Of a stretch of 64,000 nt of DNA, positions 44,751 to 54,600 are shown one piece after another. The stretch's first letter is position 1. Every line of letters starts with the position of its first letter. The stretch lies in contig CAWCTF010000006.1 of NCBI GenBank assembly GCA_963798435.1, positions 434,001-498,000 on the forward strand. Reading direction: 5' to 3'. A program made the position numbers and the translations under genes. The notes under the pieces were generated by a model that ran no database searches, was not told the DNA's origin, and was given only the letters and a program-made list of their open reading frames with translations. Origin of the DNA: JALHST01 sp963798435. GTDB taxonomy: Bacteria; Bacteroidota; Bacteroidia; Flavobacteriales; Flavobacteriaceae.

Positions 44751-44766
44751 TTTTAAGGATAGAAAC

Positions 44767-45495
44767 GTGAAGATTATTGCAATGATACCTGCCCGCTATG
44801 CAGCCTCTAGATTTCCGGCAAAGCTTATGCAGAATTTGTCGGGTAAGCCGGTAATTGTCAGAACCTATGAGGCCGCGGTCAATACAGGATTATTTGAGAA
44901 GGTGTATGTTGTGACAGATAGTGCCGTTATTTTCGAGGCTATAGCAGAAATAGGCGGAAACGCCATTATGAGTCAAAAGGAATATGATTGTGGCAGTGAT
45001 CGTATCGCCGAAGCCGTCGCCGATATGGAGGTAGATATTGTCGTTAATGTTCAAGGTGACGAACCTTTTACAGAACGAGCCAGCTTGTCTGCGGTTTTGG
45101 AAGTTTTCGAAACCGATCCCGAAAAAGAAATTGATTTGGCCTCACTAATGGTCAGAATAACCGACGAAACCGAAGTAAATGACCCGAATACGGTAAAAGT
45201 TATCGTCGATACTCAAAATTTTGCCCTTTATTTTTCACGTTCCCCCATTCCGTATGCTAGGAACAAGGAGATTGAGGTAAGTTATTTTAAACATAAAGGA
45301 ATATATGCCTTTCGCAAAAGTGCCTTGATGGATTTTCAACGTTTACCGATGCGCCCCTTGGAAGCTGCTGAAAAGATAGAAGCCATACGGTATTTAGAGT
45401 ATGGCAAGAAAATAAAAATGGTGGAAACGAATGTACTGGGTATAGAGATTGATACCCCGGAAGACTTAAAAAGGGCGCAGGACGCATGGAAATAG
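44767..45495 (+). CDS. kdsB: 3-deoxy-manno-octulosonate cytidylyltransferase
   Basis: Activates Kdo (or 8-amino-Kdo) as a CMP-sugar for lipid A-core synthesis. The 242 residues start at GTG, with MKIIAMIPARYAASRFPAKLM containing the nucleotide-binding loop. NVQGDEP near 96-102 binds Mg2+/sugar, and KHKGIYAFRKSAL and the C-terminal GIEIDTPEDL are family motifs. In Shewanella the enzyme paired with KdnA/KdnB uses 8-amino-Kdo. The KdnB-like gene two genes downstream raises that possibility here. It overlaps the HAD gene by ten bases. Confidence 0.94.
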   Translation: MKIIAMIPARYAASRFPAKLMQNLSGKPVIVRTYEAAVNTGLFEKVYVVTDSAVIFEAIAEIGGNAIMSQKEYDCGSDRIAEAVADMEVDIVVNVQGDEPFTERASLSAVLEVFETDPEKEIDLASLMVRITDETEVNDPNTVKVIVDTQNFALYFSRSPIPYARNKEIEVSYFKHKGIYAFRKSALMDFQRLPMRPLEAAEKIEAIRYLEYGKKIKMVETNVLGIEIDTPEDLKRAQDAWK

Positions 45496-46184
45496 ATTAT
45501 AGTACTATAAAGGTGATTGGGTTCGATGCTGATGATACCCTTTGGGTAAACGAAACCTATTTTCGGAAAACCGAGGAGCATTTTGCCAGCTTGTTGGATG
45601 GCTATGAGACCAAGAACAATATTGATCAAGAACTGTTTAAAAAGGAAATGGAAAATCTTGAACTTTATGGTTACGGAATCAAAGGTTTTACCCTTTCGAT
45701 GATCGAATCGGCCCTTGAAATTTCAAATAATCAAATATCACAAGCAACGCTTGGCACTATTTTGAATCTAGGTAAAAGTATGATTTCCCACCCTGTGGAA
45801 CTTTTGGACGGAGTGAAAGAAGTGTTGCACGCGCTGAAGGAAAAATACAGACTGATCGTTTTGACAAAAGGCGACCTATTAGATCAGGAACGTAAGTTGG
45901 CCAGGTCAGGTTTGTCGACCTATTTTCATCATGTTGAGGTATTAAGCGATAAGAAAGAGGTAAACTATCAAAATTTGCTTGAGCATCTAGAGATTGATGT
46001 CAATGAATTCTTGATGATCGGAAATAGCTTGAAATCAGATGTACTTCCCATCCTCAATATAGGGGCAAAAGCAGTACACGTGCCGTTTCATACTACTTGG
46101 CAACATGAAGAGGTTTCCGAAGAAACTAATAAGGGGAATTATTTGACGATTCATAGTTTGAATGAAATAATAAAGTATCTATGA
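45486..46184 (+). CDS. HAD-superfamily phosphatase
   Basis: 232 residues of the haloacid dehalogenase superfamily. Motif I IGFDADDTLWVNE (nucleophile and acid/base Asp near 14-16), motif II LIVLTKGD, motif III Lys in SDKKEVNYQN and motif IV FLMIGNSLKSDVLPIL. The alpha-helical cap (about 25-95) makes it a C1-type HAD. It overlaps kdsB by ten bases and the next gene by four (ATGA), so it is fully coupled in this cluster. It could act in sugar-phosphate metabolism; substrate unknown. Confidence 0.88.
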   Translation: MEIDYSTIKVIGFDADDTLWVNETYFRKTEEHFASLLDGYETKNNIDQELFKKEMENLELYGYGIKGFTLSMIESALEISNNQISQATLGTILNLGKSMISHPVELLDGVKEVLHALKEKYRLIVLTKGDLLDQERKLARSGLSTYFHHVEVLSDKKEVNYQNLLEHLEIDVNEFLMIGNSLKSDVLPILNIGAKAVHVPFHTTWQHEEVSEETNKGNYLTIHSLNEIIKYL

Positions 46185-47320
46185 TAGATCGGATGTATAT
46201 AAATAAAGACATAAAAATGCCGAAGACTTCAACGTTCCAGGAGGAAAAATATAGAAACTTTCCGATGGTGCCGAGAGTTATGTTCGGCAAAGGGAGTTTT
46301 AATCAATTGGGGGAAATATTGCTGTCCGAAACGCAAGCATTCAGATGCCCCTTTTATTTATTTGGTAGATGATGTGTTTGAAGGAAAAGCACTTATAGCA
46401 CGTATTCCCTTGATTTTCAATGACCAAATAATATATATATCCGCTGATAAGGAACCTAAAACGACCCAAGTAGATGCCTTGGTTCATCGCATTAAAACCG
46501 AATTTTCGACACTTCCGTCCGGAATCGTTGGTATTGGCGGTGGGACTTTGTTGGATCTCTCCAAAGCCGTTGCCATTTTATTGACTAATAATGGCAGTTC
46601 GTCGGACTACCAGGGCTGGGACCTCGTTCAAAAACCGTCGATTTATCACGTCGGTATACCGACCATCAGTGGCACAGGAGCGGAAGTTTCCAGAACAACG
46701 GTGTTATTGGGCCCGGAAAGAAAATTAGGCATCAATTCAGACCACACGACCTTCGACCAAGTAATTTTAGACCCGGATCTCACCCAAGGGGTTTCTAAGG
46801 AACAGTGGTTTTATACTGGTATGGATTGTTTCATTCATTGCATAGAATCATTAAATGGCACCTATTTGAATGCCTTTAGCCAAAGCTATGGTGAAAAGGC
46901 GTTTGAGTTATGTAAACGCGTTTTTTTAGAGATCCCGATCCATCCGATTCGCGCGATATGCTTATGATGGCCTCTTGGCATGGGGGTATGAGTATTGCCT
47001 ATTCACAAGTAGGAGTAGCACATGCCATGAGTTATGGCCTATCGTATTTATTAGGGGTGCGGCATGGTATCGGTAATTGTTTGGTGTTTCAACATTTGGC
47101 AGAATTCTACCCTGAAGGAGTTGCCTTGTTCCAAAAGATGCTCAAAAAACATTCTATTGAACTTCCGAAGGGCATTTGTACTAATTTAAACGATTGTGAT
47201 TTTGACACGATGATTAACGTAGCCTTAGGAATGCGACCTTTATGGGAAAATGCCCTAGGCAAGGATTGGCATACGATAATCACCCCGAAGAAATTGAAAT
47301 CGATTTATACAAAAATTTGA
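46181..47320 (+). pseudogene. KdnB-like iron-containing alcohol dehydrogenase with two frameshifts
   Basis: Resembles Fe-dependent alcohol dehydrogenases such as Shewanella KdnB, which oxidises C8 of Kdo on the way to 8-amino-Kdo. The first frame (46181 on, MPKTSTFQEEKYRNFPMV... MFGKGSFNQLGE) ends at 46370-46372. The middle frame begins before LVDDVFEGK (46356 on), contains GIGGGTLLDLSKAV and GIPTISGTGAEVSRT, and ends at 46967. The last frame begins about 46930 and continues DMLMMASWHGG to 47320, with VGVAHAMSYGL and LGVRHGIGN (metal His residues). An extra base near 46331-46350 and a missing base near 46927-46933 explain it; together they cancel, leaving 380 codons. Overlaps the HAD gene by four bases. 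Confidence 0.8.
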
Positions 47321-47424
47321 GAAATTTCAAATGCCATTGGTATAGCGCTCAATCAACTTCGATTGAAATCTATCTTCCACGCCACATATGGTAAGCGTAC
47401 TAGTTAATCTGAACGCCAAATAAA

Positions 47425-47961
47425 ATGCAGACATTGGCCAAAGTCCTATATTTTAATATCTTGGGTTGGAAATTGAGCGGCATTTTTCCAAAGCTTGACC
47501 AGTGTGTTGTCATCGTCGCCCCACATACCAGTTGGGTCGATTTCTTTCTGGGGCTTTTGGTCCGAAAGGTGTTGAATGTTCACATAAACTATATTGGTAA
47601 AAAGAGTCTTTTTAACCCGCCATTTGGATGGTTTTTTAAATGGATGGGCGGGGCGCCGATCGACCGATCCAAAAGCAGCGATACAGTCAGTGCTACGGCC
47701 AAAATATTTCAGCAAAGAAAGGAATTTCGATTGGCGCTATCACCTGAAGGTACCCGGAAAAAAGTACTTCAATGGAAAACGGGATTTTATTATATCGCCA
47801 AATCCGCAAACGTTCCCATAGTGATGGTGGCCTTTGATTATGGCGCCAAACAAGTGAAAATCTCAGAACCAAAATATACAACCGATGACCAGGAAGCTGA
47901 TTTTAAGAGCTACAAAAACTTTTTTGAGGGGGTAAAAGGGAAATATCCTGAGTTGGGTTGA
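47425..47961 (+). CDS. 1-acyl-sn-glycerol-3-phosphate acyltransferase-like protein
   Basis: 178 residues of the PlsC acyltransferase family. Motif I APHTSWVDFFLGL near 31-43 is the catalytic HxxxxD (His33, Asp38). Motif II-like GGAPIDRSKSSD near 72-83 and motif III LSPEGTRKK near 106-114 follow. The protein is shorter than typical PlsC and lacks a clear N-terminal membrane helix. It may esterify phospholipids or other envelope lipids. It follows the KdnB-like gene after 105 bp. Confidence 0.88.
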   Translation: MQTLAKVLYFNILGWKLSGIFPKLDQCVVIVAPHTSWVDFFLGLLVRKVLNVHINYIGKKSLFNPPFGWFFKWMGGAPIDRSKSSDTVSATAKIFQQRKEFRLALSPEGTRKKVLQWKTGFYYIAKSANVPIVMVAFDYGAKQVKISEPKYTTDDQEADFKSYKNFFEGVKGKYPELG

Positions 47962-47973
47962 GTATTCCCCTTT
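47936..47973 (+). terminator. Possible terminator spanning the acyltransferase stop codon
   Basis: AAAGGGAAATA (47936 on) can pair with TATTCCCCTTT (to about 47973) with one mismatch; the stop codon is in the loop. Only a short T run follows, so this is weak. Confidence 0.3.
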
Positions 47974-48685
47974 GGACGTCGAATATTTGGGCGTGATTCA
48001 CTTTTATCAATAACAGAATCCAGTAACGTCCGAGGCCCGAATTTTAGCTTTAAAATGTACCATTTCATTCGTTATGTACTTCAACGAATTGTATGATTTC
48101 TGCGGAAATTATACCCTATGTACTTCTTCTTAAAAATGAATATATCGATGAACGTCAATTGTTTAGGTGGTGCATTGAGTATATACTTTATCGAACAAAA
48201 CATTCGTTCAGCCTGTATAACTACCTAATTGCTTCGTATCGGATATTTTATAATTCATGTCGTTCAACGGTCTTTAACGTGTTTTATCGAAAGTTTTAGG
48301 ATAATAGGGTTAAATAAGATTGTAAAGTTGAAATTAGTCGTGTTAAATTAATATTAAAATATAGTTAATTTTTCTTTATCCGTAGTATTCATTTAGCAGG
48401 CGACTGACCCCACATCACTAGGCCTACTTGCTTGGTTACAACCATAACCAAACGAGTTTATATGCAGAAAAACTACTTCCTTGCACCCTTACGATTTGTA
48501 GGGTGCAAAGTATATCGGTCGCTTGACGCCGTCCTTTCGAAAGTATTTTCACGACAAGACGTAGTTCTTGATTACCATTCCACCCAGTTTAGGGTGGTGC
48601 CAGCATATTCCAACTACTTTACAATCTATCATAAGGCATTTCCTCGCTTCATTAACTGAACCAACAAAACCTTTAAAGCCCTATT
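47974..48685. other. Long AT-rich spacer before the giant secreted protein
   Basis: About 710 bases without a convincing gene; short open frames at 48093-48299 and 48432-48659 have no family resemblance. Two inverted repeats lie close to the next gene: TTGCACCCT/AGGGTGCAA (48481-48508) and CCACCC/GGGTGG (48580-48597). The first could be an operator or a leader structure. No TAnnTTTG promoter is clear. Confidence 0.4.
48481..48508. promoter_or_regulatory. 9-bp inverted repeat upstream of the giant T9SS protein gene
   Basis: TTGCACCCT (48481-48489) and AGGGTGCAA (48500-48508) are exact reverse complements around a 10-base loop. No T tract follows, so it is not a terminator. A second, smaller hairpin lies at 48580-48597. 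Confidence 0.45.
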
Positions 48686-51600
48686 ATGAAAACATCAATT
48701 CACAAAACCAAGGCCCTATTCACTTTGTTTATGGCACTGATCGCGGTCCTTGTAAACGTACCGGCGTTCGGACAGTCTATTTCGTTTCAAGATGGGGTAG
48801 CCGGCTATACGGGCACACGGGACACATATATCGACCAAGTTTCACCTGGGACGGTTCGTGGCTCTGAGCTCACTATTATCCAAGATAAAACAGGAAGTCA
48901 AAATCTGATTGGGGAAAAGCGGTCTTTGCTATCTTTCGAACTGTCCTCGATTCCTGCGGGCAGCACGGTCACTTCGGCAGAGCTCCAGTTTTATGTGAAT
49001 ACTGAAGGCATCGGCTTCACCATGCACCGGATGCTCACGACGTGGAATGAATCAGACACCTTTACTTCATTAGGGGGTCACTTTTTAGCTGATAATACTC
49101 ACGCCGAGAGTGCAGTAGATGCCAATTGGGGTGTAGATGGTTATACCGGACTAATCACGATTACTATCCCTGCTTCCACGATTCAAGACTGGATCGATGG
49201 CACCTTGGCCAACAACGGTTGGCTGATGATCGCCACCGATGGGGACGATGGGCAACAATTGAGGTCAAGGGAGGCCGTATCGGACGCCGACAGGCCCAAA
49301 TTAACAGTAAATTATACAACCACCACCACCTACACGGTGGCCTATGACGGGAATACGAACGATGGGGGCACGGCGCCCGTCGACGGCGGCAGTCCGTACG
49401 TATCCGGGGCCACGGTAACGGCACTTGGAGCGGGCGACCTTGCCAAGACCGGCAACACCTTCAACGGCTGGAACACCCAGTCCGATGGCGGGGGTACGGC
49501 CTATGCGGCCGCGGCCACTTTCAACATTACTGAGAACACGACCCTGTTCGCACAATGGACGCCCATTGTGACCTACACGGTCGCCTATGACGGGAATACG
49601 AACGATGGGGGCACGGCGCCCGTCGACGGCGGCAGTCCGTACGTATCCGGGGCCACGGTAACGGCACTCGGCGCGGGCGACCTTGCCAAGACGGGCAACA
49701 CCTTCAACGGCTGGAACACCCAGGCGGGCGGCGGGGGTACGGCCTATGCGGCCGCGGCCACTTTCAATATTACAGAAAACACGACATTATACGCACAGTG
49801 GGTACCTCAGACCTATACGGTGACCTATGACGGGAATACGAACACCGGGGGCACGGCCCCTGTCGACAGTGGCAGTCCGTATACATCGGGTGCCTCGGTG
49901 ACGGTGCTCGGCACGGGCACGCTGAACAAGACGGGCAATGACTTCGCGGGCTGGAATACCGCAGCCAATGGTAGCGGCACTTCCTATGTACATGGGAGCA
50001 CCTTCAGCATTACAGAAAACACGACGCTCTATGCGCAATGGGACGTTCCCACGGTAAGCCTCCAGGACGGGGTGGCCGGCTATACGGGCACGCTCGATAC
50101 TTATATCTGGAATAATAGTCCCACAACCAGCCGCGGAGCCGAAGCAACAATTGTTCAGGACTATGATTCTGGTACAAACGAAAGAAGATCACTTCTAAAG
50201 TTCGATCTCTCCACGATCCCAGCGGGCAGTGTGGTCAGCTCGGCCGTGCTCCAGTTCTATGTAACCGCGGAGGGTCAAGGGTTCAACATGCACCGCATGC
50301 TTGCGCCATGGCTTGAATCCTCGACCTATTCCTCCTTGGTGGACGGGGTCGCTCCCGACGACGTGGAAGCTGCCAGTGCCGTTGATGGGAATTGGCCCGG
50401 AGTTAATGACTATTTCGGATACATCACCGTCACCGTCCCCGCCGCCACGATCCAGGCTTGGATCGATGCCCCTGCCACTAACAACGGCTGGTTGATGGTT
50501 TCCACCGATATTCCTGGTGGTGACGGTCAACAACTGGCCTCACGGGAGAACGGCACGCTTGAATGGCATCCCAAACTGAGCATCGACTATACGGCGGCTA
50601 CAACCTATACGGTCACCTATGACGGGAATACGAACGATGGGGGCACGGCGCCCGTCGACGGCGGCAGTCCGTACGTATCCGGGGCCACGGTAACGGCACT
50701 TGGAGCGGGCGACCTTGCCAAGACCGGCAACACCTTCAACGGCTGGAACACCCAGTCCGATGGCGGGGGTACGGCCTATGCGGCCGCGGCCACTTTCAAC
50801 ATTACTGAGAACACGACCCTGTTCGCACAATGGACGCCCATTGTGACCTACACGGTCGCCTATGACGGGAATACGAACGATGGGGGCACGGCGCCCGTTG
50901 ACGGCGGCAGTCCTAGTATCCGGGGCCACGGTAACGGCACTCGGCGCGGGCGACCTTGCCAAGACGGGCAACACCTTCAACGGCTGGAACACCCAGGCGG
51001 GCGGCGGCGGTACGGCCTATGCGGCCGCGGCCACTTTCAATATTACAGAAAACACGACATTATACGCACAGTGGGTACCTCAGACCTATACGGTGACCTA
51101 TGACGGGAATACGAACACCGGGGGCACGGCCCCTGTCGACAGTGGCAGTCCGTATACATCGGGTGCCTCGGTGACGGTGCTCGGCACGGGCACGCTGAAC
51201 AAGACGGGCAATGACTTCGCGGGCTGGAATACCGCAGCCAATGGTAGCGGCACTTCCTATGTACATGGTGGCACCTTCAGCATTACAGAAAACACGACGC
51301 TCTATGCGCAATGGGACGTTCCCACGGTAAGCCTCCAGGACGGGGTGGCCGGCTATACGGGCACGCTCGATACTTATATCTGGAATAATAGTCCCACAAC
51401 CAGCCGCGGAGCCGAAGCAACAATTGTTCAGGACTATGATTCTGGTACAAACGAAAGAAGATCACTTCTAAAGTTCGATCTCTCCACGATCCCAGCGGGC
51501 AGTGTGGTCAGCTCGGCCGTGCTCCAGTTCTATGTAACCGCGGAGGGTCAAGGGTTCAACATGCACCGCATGCTTGCGCCATGGCTTGAATCCTCGACCT

Positions 51601-54600
51601 ATTCCTCCTTGGTGGACGGGGTCGCTCCCGACGACGTGGAAGCTGCCAGTGCCGTTGATGGGAATTGGCCCGGAGTTAATGACTATTTCGGATACATCAC
51701 CGTCACCGTCCCCGCCGCCACGATCCAGGCTTGGATCGATGCCCCTGCCACTAACAACGGCTGGTTGATGGTTTCCACCGATATTCCTGGTGGTGACGGT
51801 CAACAACTGGCCTCACGGGAGAACGGCACGCTTGAATGGCATCCCAAACTGAGCATCGACTATACGGCGGCTACAACCTATACGGTCACCTATGACGGGA
51901 ATACGAACGATGGGGGCACGGCGCCCGTCGACGGCGGCAGTCCGTACGTATCCGGGGCCACGGTAACGGCACTTGGAGCGGGCGACCTTGCCAAGACCGG
52001 CAACACCTTCAACGGCTGGAACACCCAGTCCGATGGCGGGGGTACGGCCTATGCCCAGGACGATACTTTTACGATCACTGATAATACTACGTTGTATGCA
52101 CAGTGGACACCAGATACTTACACGGTGACGTATAATGGAAACTCCAGCGATGGGGGAAGTGCTCCCGTGGATAGTAATGCCTATGCTTCGGGGGCCACGG
52201 TGACTGTGCTCGGCGCGGGCACATTGACCAAGACGGGCAACACTTTTGCCGGCTGGAACACCCAGGCCGGTGGTGGTGGTACGGCCTATTCGGCCGGTGC
52301 CACATTCGGCATTGCAGGAAATACAACGCTCTATGCACAATGGGATATTATCGTAGTACCCCCGGGTGATGATTTCACCATCATCGCGATTCCCGATACC
52401 CAGCATTTAGTAGATGGTACTTCAGGAAGTAATCCAGCGGCATTCGCAGCCCAGATGCAATGGGTCGTCGATAATAAGGACAGTAAGAACATCGTTTTTG
52501 TTACGGGTCTTGGCGATATCGTACAAAATGGGGACAATAGTGGAAATAATTCTGAGTGGCTTATAGCAAGTGGTGCCTATGGTTTACTTGAAAACCCCGC
52601 TACAACTACGCTTCCAGATGGTATCCCATTTGGTCTATCTGTAGGAAATCACGATCAGAGCCCAATAGGTGATGCTGCTGGGACGACTACATTTTTCAAT
52701 CAGTATTTTGGGGTACCCCATTTTAGTGGACGTGTATACTATGGTGGTAACTATGGTTCGAATAATGATAATAGCTATCAATTGTTCAGCGCGGGAGGAA
52801 TGGATTTTATAATTTTTCATTTCGAGTACGACACCTCGATGGACCAGGCCGTTTTGGATTGGGCCGATGCGCTTTTGGCAACGTATAGCGACCGAAAAGC
52901 CATCATTACGACACATTATATGGTAGGCACCGGAAACCCTGCAAGTTTTGGAACCCAGGGACAAGCTATCTACAATGCCTTAAGTGATAACGAAAACGTA
53001 TTTCTCATGCTTGGCGGCCATGTTAATGGTGAAGGAAGACGCGTGGATACGGGCAGTAATGGCAACATCATCTATTCTCTGGAATCCGATTATCAAGATG
53101 ATGCAGGCGGCGGCAATGGGTATATGAGAATCATGACTTTTTCGCCGGCGAACAGTACCATTTCCGTAGAAACGTATTCTCCGTTTTTAGGAGCCCCAGG
53201 GCAAGATGCCGGTCATACCGATGATTCTAGTCAATTTGTGTTAAGTTATGATTTCGGGGCACCAAGTACCCCGGTCATTTCAGTTTCAGGTACACCATTG
53301 AGTGCGTTTACTTCAGATCCTGGTATACCTTCCGACACGCAAAGTTACGCTGTATCTGGTAGTGGTTTGACGGCTGATATTACGGTTACGGCGCCTTCAG
53401 ATTTTGAGGTTTCAACTTCAAGTGGAAGCGGTTTCGGTTCATCACTTATACTCCCACGCTCAGGTGGAAATGTAGCTCCCACAACAATTTATGTGCGGTT
53501 TAACAAAGCTACGCAGGGCATTACCAACGCGAACATTAGCAATGCAAGTGCCGGGGCGAGTACGCAAAATGTAGCCGTAAGTGGACAGGCCTCAGACCCT
53601 GTTTCTAATACTGAAGTGGTCTTGCAAGATGGTCTGAACACGTATACCGGCACAAGGGATACGTATATATTCAATACGGATCCCACCTTGGCAAGGGGAA
53701 ATGAAATTACATTCATTCAGGACAATGAGACGAATGGGGATATCACCAGGACGTCACTTTTAAGTTTCGATCTTTCTTCGATCCCATCAGGAAGTACCAT
53801 TACATCTGCGACCCTTGAATTCAATGTGGATACCGAAGGGCAAGGATTCAACATGTTCCGCATGTTACAAGCCTGGGATGAAGCTACTGTAAGTTACAGT
53901 TCATTGGGGAACCGACATTATGCTTCAAATGGTACGGATGCTGAAAGTACTGTAGATGCCAATTGGCCGGGGAATGATACGTATGTAGGCCCAATTACGG
54001 TCACTGTACCGATTTCGACCATCCAGGATTGGATCGACGGGACCATGACCAACAATGGTTGGTTGATGGTGGCTACCGATTTGGCAGGAGACGGCCAGCA
54101 ATTGTCATCTCGGGAGAGTGTAGATCAGGCTGTCAGGCCCAAATTGACCATAGGCTATATTGCATCGACCACCGATCCGTACATATTGGTTTCGGGAAAT
54201 TCCTTGCCTGCATTTAGCAGCGAACCAGGAACCCCATCTACAGTGCAGTCATATACCGTATCCGGTGGCAACCTTACTGCGGGTATTGCCTTGACAGCCC
54301 CAACCAATTTTGAGATTTCGACCAGCAGCGGAAGCGGATTCGGCACCAATCTAACCTTGCCTCAAAGTGGGGGATCGGTCGCAGCGACCACTATATATGT
54401 GCGCCTCAACCGCGCCACTGAGGGTAATTCCAACGGAACTATAACGCATACGAGCAGTGGAGCATTGACCAGAAATGTTAGCTTAAGTGGGAATACTTCG
54501 GCCCCTTCATTAACCGACGAAATCGTCCTACAGGACGGCCTCAACAGTTATACGGGAACACGGGATACCTATCTATATGATGTTTCCCCAGGTACAGTAA

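Noticed and set aside
48093..48299. 68-codon open frame in the spacer before the giant gene
   Set aside because: AT-rich, aromatic-heavy composition, no recognisable domain; likely chance.
49346..52054. Regular repeats resembling a CRISPR array
   Set aside because: Units are long, in-frame and code for InlB-type and DNRLRE modules; no 25-40 base repeat with unique spacers and no cas genes.
50540..52406. Long minus-strand open frames opposite the InlB/DNRLRE repeats
   Set aside because: They are shadows of GC-rich repeat codons, rich in Arg/Gly/Pro and duplicated with the repeat period.
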